Shown: positions 8,730 to 17,508 of the stretch, one piece after another
Layout: every line of letters begins with the position of its first letter
Position numbering within the stretch: the stretch's first letter is position 1
DNA from: Pantoea eucalypti
Lineage (GTDB): Bacteria > Pseudomonadota > Gammaproteobacteria > Enterobacterales > Enterobacteriaceae
Direction of reading: 5' to 3'
Length of the DNA: 64,000 nt
Assembly (NCBI RefSeq): GCF_009646115.1
Contig: NZ_CP045720.1
Location: 1,116,001-1,180,000 of the forward strand
Notes under the pieces: generated by a model
Seen by the model: only the letters and a program-made list of their open reading frames with translations
What the model was told of the DNA's origin: nothing
Database searches by the model: none
Made by a program: the position numbers and the translations under genes

Positions 8730-9709
8730 ATGAGGCCATCAATGTGACGCTGCGCCACTGCTCGCGTCGCTTCAATCAGCAGGTCGCGCTGCATCCGCTC
8801 GATCTGCGCGTGCATGCCGGAGAAACGCTGGTTCTGCTGGGACCGTCGGGCTGTGGTAAAACCACGCTACTGCGCATTATCAGTGGCCTGGAAAGCAGCG
8901 ATCCGCCGGGCGAGATCTGGTTTGATCAACGTAACGTTACCGCGCTGCCGATTGAGAAACGCAATGTCGGCATGGTGTTCCAGAACTACGCGCTGTTCCC
9001 GACACTTAACGTGGCGCAGAACGTCGCCTATGGCCTGAAGGTGCAGGGCGTGCCGCGTGCCGAGCGAGAGGCGCGGGTTGCAGAGATGCTGGCGCTGGTT
9101 GATCTGACGCCTCTGGCACATCGCGCGATTGATAAGTTGTCCGGCGGGCAGAAACAGCGTGTGGCGCTGGCACGTGCGCTGGCCGCCCGGCCTAAAGTGC
9201 TGCTGTTTGATGAGCCGCTGGCGGCGCTTGATGCCAGGCTGCGCGACCGACTGCGTCTGGAGATCGGTGCGCTGCTTAAGCGGCTGGCGATCACCGCCGT
9301 TTACGTCACGCATGATCAGCAGGAGGCGATGGCGCTGGGCGATCGCATCGCGGTGATGGAGCAGGGCCGTCTGGTGCAGCTTGATACCCCGCAGGGCATT
9401 TATCAGCGTCCTGCCTCCCGCTTTGTGGCCGATTTTGTGGGTGCGATTAACTGCGTTGCGCACGACCCGGAAGGCCATCCTGTGCGTTTTTGCCGCCCGG
9501 AAGATGTTCTGCTGGCCGATGATACGCGCTATGCCCAGCGCGGCGTGGTGGTGGGCAGTATGTTTCTCGGCGCTTCACAGCGCTTACTGATTGATATCGG
9601 ACTGGATAATCCCATTCAGGTCGATCGTCATGCGCGCGAAATCTGGCAGGCGGGGCAGCGTATCAGCTGGTCGCTGACCAGCCACGCCGCGCTGGAATTC
9701 AGTTGCTAA
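8726..9709 (+). CDS. ABC transporter ATP-binding protein
   Basis: This 327-residue importer ATPase has Walker A GPSGCGKTT (39-47), a Q-loop in VFQNYALFP, signature LSGGQKQR, Walker B VLLFDEPLAALD and the switch histidine in YVTHDQQEAM. The C-terminal 90 residues form the small regulatory domain typical of the spermidine/iron/maltose class. It overlaps the second permease by 4 bases. It drives import of whatever the linked binding protein carries. Confidence 0.95.
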   Translation: MNEAINVTLRHCSRRFNQQVALHPLDLRVHAGETLVLLGPSGCGKTTLLRIISGLESSDPPGEIWFDQRNVTALPIEKRNVGMVFQNYALFPTLNVAQNVAYGLKVQGVPRAEREARVAEMLALVDLTPLAHRAIDKLSGGQKQRVALARALAARPKVLLFDEPLAALDARLRDRLRLEIGALLKRLAITAVYVTHDQQEAMALGDRIAVMEQGRLVQLDTPQGIYQRPASRFVADFVGAINCVAHDPEGHPVRFCRPEDVLLADDTRYAQRGVVVGSMFLGASQRLLIDIGLDNPIQVDRHAREIWQAGQRISWSLTSHAALEFSC

Positions 9710-9719
9710 GGAGTCTGTT

Positions 9720-10550
9720 GTGTCTCTTCAACCCACATTGATTGCTCAAATCAGCGATCTGCATATCAAGGCCCATGGCCGCCTCTCATACAAACAGGTC
9801 GATACCCATGCGGCGTTACTGCAGGTTATCGATACCCTCAACTCGCTGCAGCCGCGACCTGATGCAGTGGTGATTACCGGCGATCTGGTCGATTTTGGCA
9901 GGCCGGATGAGTATCAGACTTTGCGGGAAGCCCTGCAGCGCCTGCAACCGCCGTTTTATCTCATGGCGGGCAATCACGACGACCGCGAGGCGCTGCGGGC
10001 TGCCTTCCCTGATCACGGCTATCTGCAATCCGGACCCACACTGAACTGGCAGCTGAGTGTGGGCGGCGTCAGGTTGATTGCCCTGGATTCCAGCGTACCG
10101 CAACAGCCGTGGGGTGAGGTGGATGAGGAACAGTTAGAATGGCTGGACCAGGCGCTGGGCATGTCCGCGGATCAGCCCACCCTGGTCATGCTGCACCATC
10201 CGCCTTTTGCCTGCGGCATTGCGCATATGGATCGGCAACGGTTACGCCATCCGCAGGCTCTTGAGGCGATCATTGCCCGTCATCCGCAGGTAGAACGGGT
10301 CTTGTGTGGACATCTGCATCGCAGCCTGCAGACCCGCTTTGCTGGCACGCTCGCCTGTGTCGCGCCGGGCGTATCGCATCAGGTCGCGCTGGATCTGCAT
10401 CCGGAGGGGCCCGCGCACTTTATCCTGGAGCCGCCCGGCTATTTACTGCATTGCTGGCAACCCGGAGAGGGAATGGTCACACATCAGTGCGCGATTGGCC
10501 ATTTTTCAGGGCCCTGGCCATTTTACGATAGTCAGGGATTAATCGATTAG
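9720..10550 (+). CDS. GpdQ-like metallophosphodiesterase
   Basis: This 276-residue calcineurin-type phosphodiesterase has all binuclear metal ligands: D13 and H15 (SDLH), D55 (GDLVD), N85-H86 (GNHDD), H159/H160 (LHHPP) and H198/H200 (GHLH). Spacing follows GpdQ of Klebsiella (Enterobacter) aerogenes, which cleaves glycerophosphodiesters; CpdA (cAMP phosphodiesterase) is the alternative relative. No signal peptide is visible, so it acts in the cytoplasm. The start is GTG 9720 with AAGGAG at 9708-9713. As the last gene of the ABC operon, it probably hydrolyses the imported substrate. Confidence 0.9.
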   Translation: MSLQPTLIAQISDLHIKAHGRLSYKQVDTHAALLQVIDTLNSLQPRPDAVVITGDLVDFGRPDEYQTLREALQRLQPPFYLMAGNHDDREALRAAFPDHGYLQSGPTLNWQLSVGGVRLIALDSSVPQQPWGEVDEEQLEWLDQALGMSADQPTLVMLHHPPFACGIAHMDRQRLRHPQALEAIIARHPQVERVLCGHLHRSLQTRFAGTLACVAPGVSHQVALDLHPEGPAHFILEPPGYLLHCWQPGEGMVTHQCAIGHFSGPWPFYDSQGLID

Positions 10551-10710
10551 TGCCAGCTAAATCTGTATTAAGCGGGGTAAAATTTGTCTTAGTGCTGCTC
10601 AAAAATGCCGACACAGTGTAGACTTAAGCCCGGATATCAGGGCCTCTGGCACACTTAAAAAAATAATCAGGCATTCACGACATGACACTCATCTTCGGCG
10701 CGGCGACGCC

Positions 10711-12276
10711 ATGCTAAAGCACATCCGGCCCAAGGCCGATTTGCGCAATCTGATCGCCCTGCTGGTGATTGTCAGCATTGTTATCACACTCGCGAACGCG
10801 CTCTACGCTACCTGGCGGGTTCAGCGCCAGGTGCTTATTGACACCACGCTTGAGGCTAACCGGGCGTATGCCGCCAAGCTCGCCTCAACCAGTGAAATTT
10901 TCTTCCAGCTGGCGCAGTCTCAACTTCATTACAGCGCCAATCAGCTCAGCCGTGACTTTACTAATCAGGGGCTGCTGAACAATGAAGTCAATCGACTGCG
11001 TGAGCAGACCACCAGTTTCAACTCCGTCGCGATCGTGGATGCGCAGGGCGTGATCAAAGCAATTTCCCCCGAGTCACTGACGTTACAGGGTATGCACCTC
11101 ACCAGTGACGCCTCGCGAGAGGCGCTGACCCTGCGACAGCCGATCATCAGTAAACCCTCCCTTTCTGCCGCCAATAATCTGCTGGTTTTTGTCTCATGGC
11201 CTGTCTGGAGTCCCGAGGGTGACTACCTGGGCTACATCGGCGGCACTATCTACCTGAAGAAGAAAAGCATACTCAATGCGCTGCTGGGTGAGCAGTTCTA
11301 TCGCGATGGCACAACGGTTTATGTGCTCGATAGCAACAATGAGGTGTTGTATCACCAGAATCGTCAACTGATTGGCAAAACGCTGCCTGCCATCGTCAAT
11401 CCGCGTGATGACCAGACCAATGGCTCGCTGATGCTTGCCGGTCCGGGTAATGCCACACAGCTGGCGGGCTTTGCCGTGGTGCCGACGACCGGCTGGACAG
11501 TGGTAGCGTTGAAGCCGATTAACGTCACACTGGATCCGCTGTCCGGTCTGTTGATGAAAGTGCTGAAAAATTCTGTGCCGTTCGCGCTGCTGACTCTGCT
11601 GGTGGCCTTAGTCATGGCACGTCTGATTGCCCGGCCACTCTTCCAGCTGGCGCGCAAAGCCAGCCGGATGGATGCGCAGGGCGTATCAAAAGAAATTGGC
11701 GGCATCACCGCCTGGTATTTTGAAGCGGCCCAGGTAAAGCGTGCGCTGCTCACCGGTATTGGGCTGGTGCAGGATAAAATTGGTCGCCTTAACTCAGAAG
11801 CGCAGACCGATCCGCTGACTCAGGTACTCAATCGCCGGGGTCTGAATGCGGTGCTGGAGTACTATCGGACCCTGCGCCAGCCTTTTTCGGTTCTGGCACT
11901 GGATATCGATCATTTCAAAAACGTTAATGACAGCTGGGGCCACGACGTGGGCGACCGGGTCATTCAGCAGGTGGCAAGTACGCTGCGTGCCAGCGCCCGT
12001 CAGTCTGATGTGGTCTGTCGCAATGGCGGAGAGGAGTTTCTGATGCTATTGCCAGGAACGGCCCTGGATGAGGCGCAGATCATCGCAGAACGCGTACGGG
12101 TGGGCATTGCTGAAGCCTGGCTGACTGACGTGGGGCGCATTACCTTGTCTATTGGCGTGGCGGCCTGGAATGGTTCGCAGGATGCGGGACTGGAAAACAG
12201 CCTGAAACAGGCGGATGCGGCGCTCTATGAGGCGAAGAGTGCCGGACGTAACTGTGTGATCGTTGCCGATCCCTAG
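10711..12276 (+). CDS. Membrane diguanylate cyclase with extracytoplasmic sensor domain
   Basis: This 521-residue protein makes the second messenger c-di-GMP. A membrane segment at about residues 14-34 is followed by a periplasmic Cache-like sensor region (about 40-280), a second membrane segment (about 285-307), a short linker and a GGDEF domain (about 355-521). The catalytic motif is GGEEF at 439-443 and an intact inhibitory I-site RQSD lies at 430-433, five residues upstream, so an active, product-inhibited enzyme is predicted. The ribosome-binding site before ATG 10711 is weak. The gene is alone, between the ABC operon and bcp; its signal is unknown. Confidence 0.92.
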   Translation: MLKHIRPKADLRNLIALLVIVSIVITLANALYATWRVQRQVLIDTTLEANRAYAAKLASTSEIFFQLAQSQLHYSANQLSRDFTNQGLLNNEVNRLREQTTSFNSVAIVDAQGVIKAISPESLTLQGMHLTSDASREALTLRQPIISKPSLSAANNLLVFVSWPVWSPEGDYLGYIGGTIYLKKKSILNALLGEQFYRDGTTVYVLDSNNEVLYHQNRQLIGKTLPAIVNPRDDQTNGSLMLAGPGNATQLAGFAVVPTTGWTVVALKPINVTLDPLSGLLMKVLKNSVPFALLTLLVALVMARLIARPLFQLARKASRMDAQGVSKEIGGITAWYFEAAQVKRALLTGIGLVQDKIGRLNSEAQTDPLTQVLNRRGLNAVLEYYRTLRQPFSVLALDIDHFKNVNDSWGHDVGDRVIQQVASTLRASARQSDVVCRNGGEEFLMLLPGTALDEAQIIAERVRVGIAEAWLTDVGRITLSIGVAAWNGSQDAGLENSLKQADAALYEAKSAGRNCVIVADP

Positions 12277-12369
12277 TCGGGTGAAACCGGATGTTTCATT
12301 ACGGCAGGGTAAACGTGCGGGAAAAAGAGAAGCAGGGGCGCGGCGGTCAGACTAACGCGCCCCTTAACA

Positions 12370-12837
12370 TCAGGCTGATTTGACGTAATCCAGCACCATG
12401 TCGTGGTGATTCGACGTCTTAAAGTTATCAAACACTTTTTCGATCTTGCCCTCGGCATCAACCAAAAAGCTGATGCGATGAATACCGTCATAGGTTTTCC
12501 CCATAAACGTTTTTTCACCCCAGACGCCAAACGCCTGGCAGACTTCATGATTTTCATCTGACAGCAGCGTAAAGTTCAGCAGCTCTTTTTCGACAAACTT
12601 TGACAGTTTTTCCGGTTTGTCGGTGCTGATACCCAGCACTTCCACGCCCGCTTTTTTCAACTCATCCATGTTGTCACGCAGACCGCACGCCTGCACGGTG
12701 CAGCCTGGTGTCATCGCTTTCGGGTAGAAGTACACCAGAACGCGCTGTCCCTGGAAGTCGGTCAGATTCACGTGTTCGCCGTCCTGGTCAGGCAGGCTAA
12801 ATGCGGGTGCAGTATCTCCGGCTTTCAGTGGATTCAT
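12370..12837 (-). CDS. bcp: Thioredoxin-dependent thiol peroxidase Bcp
   Basis: This 155-residue AhpC/TSA-family peroxiredoxin reduces hydrogen peroxide and organic hydroperoxides using thioredoxin. The peroxidatic cysteine is C46 in YPKAMTPGCTVQAC and C51 is the resolving cysteine. I chose ATG at 12837 by alignment with E. coli (MNPLKAGD); a GTG directly before it would add one residue. GGAGAG lies upstream. gcvR lies upstream in the same direction, as in E. coli. Confidence 0.96.
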   Translation of the reverse strand: MNPLKAGDTAPAFSLPDQDGEHVNLTDFQGQRVLVYFYPKAMTPGCTVQACGLRDNMDELKKAGVEVLGISTDKPEKLSKFVEKELLNFTLLSDENHEVCQAFGVWGEKTFMGKTYDGIHRISFLVDAEGKIEKVFDNFKTSNHHDMVLDYVKSA

Positions 12838-12854
12838 CACATCTCTCCATTTTC

Positions 12855-12944
12855 TTATTCAGGCTGTGGGTAATACACCATCCGGCCAGAAACGGCCAGC
12901 AGCAACATTACCATCAGGGGGTATTTCACCACATAGCCGCGCAT
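12855..12944 (-). CDS. Possible 29-residue membrane peptide upstream of bcp
   Basis: A minus-strand frame from ATG 12944 to TAA encodes MRGYVVKYPLMVMLLLAVSG and nine more residues. It has a basic N-terminus and one hydrophobic segment, like many enterobacterial small membrane proteins. It fills most of the gcvR-bcp gap and stops 17 bp before the bcp start. No good ribosome-binding site is visible, which is the main argument against it. I do not recognise a family. Confidence 0.35.
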   Translation of the reverse strand: MRGYVVKYPLMVMLLLAVSGRMVYYPQPE

Positions 12945-12992
12945 TCAGGCGTCAGTAATGTGGAGAAATAACTCCGGTTTAAGGACCAAAGC

Positions 12993-13574
12993 TTAGCGTA
13001 TCGCGCTGACAGGTTCGCTGCTGTCGGCGTCTGAGACACTGTAGAGACGTAGCGTTCCCTGGGCATTCAGCTCCTGGCACAGGGTATTAAAAGCCTGCTC
13101 AAACGACGTGCCACGGGTTCGCGTTGGACTGTGGGCCGTCATTTGAATATAGAGTGTCGGTGGCAATTCGTGTTGCGCAGGTGTGATTCGCGACACCAGT
13201 TCGGCCACGTTCATCTGATGCTTATCAATAAGATCGGTGAAACGCTCAATAATATGCGGCGAATCGGCCACTTCAACCTGGATGAATGCGGTGTCCGGCA
13301 TCGGCGGACGAAGCCGGGCATTGGTTCGCTTCATGACGATCAGCAGCTCCAGCTCTGCGCCTTTCAGCGGCAATGTCGATTCAATCAGTGTGATTGCGTT
13401 CCAGCTGCCCGACAGCAGCATAATAAACGTGAACTCATCCCCGAGCATGGCAAGACGGCTATCTTCAATATTACAACCGCAGCTGCTGACGTGTCGGGTA
13501 ATGGTGTTGACGATACCCGGACGGTCAACACCAAGCGCGGTGATCACCAGATGATGGGGCTGAGATTGCGGCAA
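12993..13574 (-). CDS. gcvR: Glycine cleavage system regulator GcvR, probable TTG start
   Basis: GcvR is a cytoplasmic two-ACT-domain protein that binds GcvA and turns it into a repressor of the gcv operon when glycine is low. The first ACT domain starts HHLVITALGVDRPGIVNTIT and the second near TAFIQVEVADSPHIIERFTD. I chose TTG at 13574 because it gives the same N-terminal length as E. coli GcvR (193 versus 190 residues), with AGAGG 10 nt upstream. An in-frame ATG at 13607 (MVISESRG) would add 11 residues but has no ribosome-binding site. It is divergent from dapA. Confidence 0.88.
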   Translation of the reverse strand: MPQSQPHHLVITALGVDRPGIVNTITRHVSSCGCNIEDSRLAMLGDEFTFIMLLSGSWNAITLIESTLPLKGAELELLIVMKRTNARLRPPMPDTAFIQVEVADSPHIIERFTDLIDKHQMNVAELVSRITPAQHELPPTLYIQMTAHSPTRTRGTSFEQAFNTLCQELNAQGTLRLYSVSDADSSEPVSAIR

Positions 13575-13717
13575 AATGGCTTTTCCTCTGCTTTCGCTAA
13601 TAACCATAAGGTAAACATAAAAAAAACTGCTGACAAGCGCGGGAATGGCGTGGCTTGCTTGCTTTTCCCTAAGTGTAAAACGTACCATGAAGCACTTGTT
13701 TGTCGAGGGGATCGCCA

Positions 13718-14596
13718 ATGTTTACGGGAAGTATTGTTGCACTCGTTACGCCAATGGATGACAACGGTAATGTCTGCCGGTCGAGTCTGAAAAAACTGAT
13801 TGATTATCATGTCGCCAGCGGCACCGCGGCGATCGTTTCCGTCGGCACCACAGGCGAATCTGCAACCCTGAGCCATGAAGAACATGGTGATGTGGTGATG
13901 CTGACCCTGGAACTGGCTGATGGCCGTATCCCGGTGATAGCCGGAACCGGTGCAAACGCCACCGCTGAAGGCATCTCTCTGACGAAGCGTTTTGAAAATT
14001 CCGGCGTGGTGGGTTGCCTCACCGTGACGCCTTATTACAATCGTCCGACCCAGGAAGGGCTGTTCCAGCACTTCAAAGCGATTGCGAATAGCACCAGCCT
14101 GCCACAGATGCTGTATAACGTTCCCTCGCGCACCGGTTGTGACATGCTGCCGGAAACCGTTGCCCGCCTGGCCGAAATCAAAAATATTATCGGAATCAAA
14201 GAGGCAACCGGGAACTTATCGCGTGTTAGTCAGATCCAAGAGCTGGTAAATGAAGATTTCATTCTGGTGAGTGGCGATGACGCGACTGCGCTGGACTTTA
14301 TGCAACTGGGCGGTAAAGGCGTCATTTCGGTGACCGCAAACGTCGCTGCACGCGAAATGGTTCAACTGTGTCAACTTGCACAGCAGGGCAATTTCGTCGA
14401 GGCACGCCGCCTGAATCAGCGTCTGATGCACCTGCACCAGACGCTTTTCTGTGAACCCAATCCTATCCCGGTGAAATGGGCTGCGAAACAGCTAGGATTA
14501 ATCGCTAACGACACGCTGCGTCTGCCAATGACGCCACTGACTGCAGCTGGCCAGCCGAAAGTGGAGCAGGCGCTGGTGAAAGCGGGTTTGCGATAA
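13718..14596 (+). CDS. dapA: 4-hydroxy-tetrahydrodipicolinate synthase DapA
   Basis: DapA condenses pyruvate with aspartate semialdehyde, the first committed step to diaminopimelate and lysine. The 292-residue TIM barrel keeps the Schiff-base lysine K161 (GIKEATG), Y133 ([10 protein letters not shown]) and the TTGES motif at 44-48. ATG 13718 follows GAGGGG with 7-nt spacing and gives the E. coli length. bamC follows 14 bp later in the same direction, the conserved dapA-bamC pair. Confidence 0.97.
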   Translation: MFTGSIVALVTPMDDNGNVCRSSLKKLIDYHVASGTAAIVSVGTTGESATLSHEEHGDVVMLTLELADGRIPVIAGTGANATAEGISLTKRFENSGVVGCLTVTPYYNRPTQEGLFQHFKAIANSTSLPQMLYNVPSRTGCDMLPETVARLAEIKNIIGIKEATGNLSRVSQIQELVNEDFILVSGDDATALDFMQLGGKGVISVTANVAAREMVQLCQLAQQGNFVEARRLNQRLMHLHQTLFCEPNPIPVKWAAKQLGLIANDTLRLPMTPLTAAGQPKVEQALVKAGLR

Positions 14597-14610
14597 TTTA
14601 GGGAGTTTGA

Positions 14611-15642
14611 ATGAATTACTCAGTAAAGCGGTCAACAGTAGCCACAGTGGTGGGGCTTTCTACCCTGATGCTGTTGTCGGCCTGTTCAAGTGATCAGCGT
14701 TATAAGCGTCAGGTCAGTGGTGACGAATCTTATCTTGAAGCCAGTCAGTTAAGTGAACTGAAAGCGCCGGCCGGCATGATCCTGCCGGTACAGCGTGGTG
14801 ATTACGATGTACCGCGCACCAGCAGTCAGGCACCGACCGGCAAGCAGCTCGACATTCGTCCACCTGCCCAGCCGCTGGCGCTGATGAACGGCACCCGTGC
14901 GCAGTTCAGCAACAACACGGGCGCACTGATGATTGATAGTAGCCGTGGTTCAGTCTGGCCACGCGTCGTGAGCGTCGTGCAGTCAAACAATTTCGCGATT
15001 GCTTCACGTAATGACGCCGGCCAGCAGCTGACGACCGACTGGGTCCAGTGGAATCGTGCTGATGAAGATCAGCAGTATCGTGGTCGCTACCAGATCAGTG
15101 TGCAGTCGCAGAGCTATCAGCAGCAGCTCACCGTACGTCTGCTGGAGCTGCAGCAGGCGGGCAAAACCGTTACCTCACCTGTGCAGATTCAGCGCTATAC
15201 CGCGCAGATGCTGAATGAAATCAGCACCGGTCTGGACAAGATTGATACCGCCAGTGAAAACGCGGCGGCAGGTCGGGTGAGTGGGGCTATTGATGTGCAG
15301 AGCGGCGCAGATGATACCGGCCTGCCAATGCTGATCCTGCGCACGCCATATAATGTGGCGTGGCAGCGTCTGCCTGAAGCGATGAAACGCGTTGGGATGG
15401 AGGTGACGGATACCACTCGCTCAACGGGTAGCATGAAAGTGACCTACAAGTCACTGAGCAGCAGCGACTGGGATTCCATTGGCGCAAAAGACCCGGAATT
15501 ACCTGACGGTGATTACAAAGTGCAGGTCGGTGATTTGGACAACCGCACCAGTCTGCAATTTATCGACCCGAAAGGGCATGTGCTGACCCAGTCGCAGAAC
15601 GATGCGCTGGTGGCCGTGTTCCAGGCGGCGCTGAACAAATAA
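14611..15642 (+). CDS. bamC: Outer-membrane assembly lipoprotein BamC
   Basis: BamC (formerly NlpB) is a lipoprotein of the BAM complex that inserts beta-barrel proteins. The signal peptide ends in lipobox LSAC ([10 protein letters not shown], Cys25). An unstructured N-terminal stretch that binds BamD follows (about residues 26-95), then two helix-grip domains. The 343 residues compare with 344 in E. coli. It is co-transcribed with dapA and ends at a strong terminator. Confidence 0.96.
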   Translation: MNYSVKRSTVATVVGLSTLMLLSACSSDQRYKRQVSGDESYLEASQLSELKAPAGMILPVQRGDYDVPRTSSQAPTGKQLDIRPPAQPLALMNGTRAQFSNNTGALMIDSSRGSVWPRVVSVVQSNNFAIASRNDAGQQLTTDWVQWNRADEDQQYRGRYQISVQSQSYQQQLTVRLLELQQAGKTVTSPVQIQRYTAQMLNEISTGLDKIDTASENAAAGRVSGAIDVQSGADDTGLPMLILRTPYNVAWQRLPEAMKRVGMEVTDTTRSTGSMKVTYKSLSSSDWDSIGAKDPELPDGDYKVQVGDLDNRTSLQFIDPKGHVLTQSQNDALVAVFQAALNK

Positions 15643-15651
15643 AGTTGCCTC

Positions 15652-15676
15652 AGGCCGGAGATTCTCCGGCCTTTTT
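15652..15676 (+). terminator. Rho-independent terminator after dapA-bamC
   Basis: A perfect 9-bp stem AGGCCGGAG / CTCCGGCCT with a 3-nt loop is followed by TTTTTATTTT. It separates bamC from purC. Confidence 0.92.
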
Positions 15677-15787
15677 ATTTTGTTTTTGGCATAATAGCGC
15701 GCGGCGAAGTAAACGATTGCGTCAAGGCAATCGCCGCAGCGGCACTGGCCGCTGAACACCCGTTATTTCAAGTCTGGAGTGAATAAG

Positions 15788-16501
15788 ATGCAAAAGCGAG
15801 CTGAGTTGTATCGCGGTAAAGCGAAAACCGTATACAGCACCGATAATCCGGATCTGCTGATACTCGAATTCCGCAACGATACGTCAGCAGGTGATGGCGC
15901 CCGAATTGAGCAATTTGATCGCAAAGGAATGGTTAACAACAAGTTTAACCACTTCATCATGACCAAATTGCAGGAAGCGGGTATTCCAACCCAGATGGAA
16001 GCGCTGCTGTCTGATACCGAAGCGCTGGTGAAGAAGCTGGAGATGGTGCCGGTAGAGTGCGTGGTCCGTAACCGCGCCGCAGGTTCGCTGGTAAAACGTC
16101 TGGGCGTGGAAGAGGGCATTGTGCTCAATCCCCCGCTGTTTGATCTTTTCCTCAAAGATGATGAAAAGCATGACCCGATGGTCAACGAATCCTACTGCGA
16201 AACTTTTGGCTGGGTCAGCAAGCAGAACCTGGCGCGGATGCAGGAACTGACCTTTAAAGCCAACGAAGTGCTGAGCAAGCTGTTCGACGATGCGGGTCTG
16301 ATTCTGGTTGATTTCAAACTTGAGTTTGGTCTGTTTAACGGTGAAGTCACGCTGGGCGATGAGTTTTCGCCAGATGGTGCACGCCTGTGGGACAAAGAGA
16401 CCCTGGATAAAATGGATAAAGACCGTTTTCGCCAGAGCCTGGGTGGCGTAGTCGAAGCTTATGAAGCAGTCGCACAGCGGCTGGGTGTAAAACTCGACTG
16501 A
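15788..16501 (+). CDS. purC: SAICAR synthase PurC
   Basis: PurC joins CAIR and aspartate using ATP to make SAICAR in purine synthesis. The 237-residue enzyme starts [16 protein letters not shown], the E. coli start, at ATG 15788 with GGAG 8 nt upstream; an in-frame ATG three codons earlier is less well placed. Conserved stretches include [18 protein letters not shown] and LVDFKLEFG. It is a single gene with its own terminator. Confidence 0.97.
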   Translation: MQKRAELYRGKAKTVYSTDNPDLLILEFRNDTSAGDGARIEQFDRKGMVNNKFNHFIMTKLQEAGIPTQMEALLSDTEALVKKLEMVPVECVVRNRAAGSLVKRLGVEEGIVLNPPLFDLFLKDDEKHDPMVNESYCETFGWVSKQNLARMQELTFKANEVLSKLFDDAGLILVDFKLEFGLFNGEVTLGDEFSPDGARLWDKETLDKMDKDRFRQSLGGVVEAYEAVAQRLGVKLD

Positions 16502-16532
16502 GTCAGCCTGCAGTGCAGTAAGTAAGCAGAAT

Positions 16533-16560
16533 AAAACGGAGAGCCCAGGCTCTCCGTTTT
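16533..16560 (+). terminator. Rho-independent terminator after purC
   Basis: Stem AAAACGGAGAGCC / GGCTCTCCGTTTT is separated by only CA and ends in a T run. The A-rich left arm lets it act in both directions. Confidence 0.9.
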
Positions 16561-16641
16561 CATTTCAGCCTAAAGCTGGTGATTGCCCGGTCACGCAACT
16601 AAAATCATGCCATCTGAAAAAAATGACTGAGGGAAGAGAGC

Positions 16642-17508
16642 ATGCGCTGGCAAGGGCGTCGCGAAAGCGACAATGTAGAGGACCGTCGCGATCAATCGTC
16701 CGGTTTAGGTGGCGGAGGCCGTCAGATTCGTCTGCCGCGCGGCAAAGGCGGTATCATCCTGTTGGTGGTGGTGGCTATTGCAGGTTATTACGGTTATGAC
16801 CTTACCGCGCTGCTGACGGGTGGGGACGTTGCACCAACCAGCCAGCAGCAACAGCGCAGCGTCAGCACCAATGATGACGAGGCTGCAAAATTCACTAAGG
16901 TGATTCTTGCGACCACGGAAGATACCTGGGGCAAGCTGTTCAAACAGATGAACAAACAGTATGTTGCACCAAAGCTGGTGATGTATCGCGGGGCAACCCG
17001 AACCGGCTGCGGCACAGGCCAATCCGTGATGGGACCCTTCTACTGTCCAGCCGATCAGACTGTCTACATCGATCTCTCTTTCTATGACGAGATGAAAAAC
17101 AAACTCGGCGCTGACGGCGACTTCGCCCAGGGCTACGTTGTCGCGCATGAAGTGGGCCACCATGTTCAGAAACTGCTGGGTATTGAGCCTAAAGTACGTG
17201 AAATGCAGCAGGGCGCGAGCCAGACGCAGGTCAATCAGCTCTCTGTGAAAATGGAATTGCAGGCAGACTGTTTTGCCGGTGTCTGGGGACACTATATGCA
17301 GCAAGAGAACATCCTTGAAGCAGGGGATTTGCAGGAAGCGCTGAACGCCGCAGAGGCGATTGGCGATGACCGTCTGCAGCAGAAGGGTCAGGGCCGCGTA
17401 GTGCCGGACAGCTTTACCCATGGCACCTCTGAGCAACGCTACACCTGGTTTAAGCGCGGATTTGATGGTGGCAATCCAGGACAGTGCAACACCTTCGCCA
17501 GCAACTGA
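16642..17508 (+). CDS. ypfJ: Membrane-anchored zinc metallopeptidase family protein YpfJ
   Basis: This 288-residue protein of the neutral zinc metallopeptidase family (COG2321) has a charged N-terminus, one transmembrane segment at about residues 35-53 and an external domain with HEVGHH zinc motif ([15 protein letters not shown]) and a downstream ELQADCFAG that supplies further ligands. Its substrate is unknown. The stop codon shares bases with the start of tmcA, so the two are coupled. Confidence 0.93.
   Translation: MRWQGRRESDNVEDRRDQSSGLGGGGRQIRLPRGKGGIILLVVVAIAGYYGYDLTALLTGGDVAPTSQQQQRSVSTNDDEAAKFTKVILATTEDTWGKLFKQMNKQYVAPKLVMYRGATRTGCGTGQSVMGPFYCPADQTVYIDLSFYDEMKNKLGADGDFAQGYVVAHEVGHHVQKLLGIEPKVREMQQGASQTQVNQLSVKMELQADCFAGVWGHYMQQENILEAGDLQEALNAAEAIGDDRLQQKGQGRVVPDSFTHGTSEQRYTWFKRGFDGGNPGQCNTFASN

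Noticed and set aside
10682..10717. 11-codon upstream frame overlapping the diguanylate cyclase start
   Set aside because: It has no ribosome-binding site; a frame this short is expected by chance.
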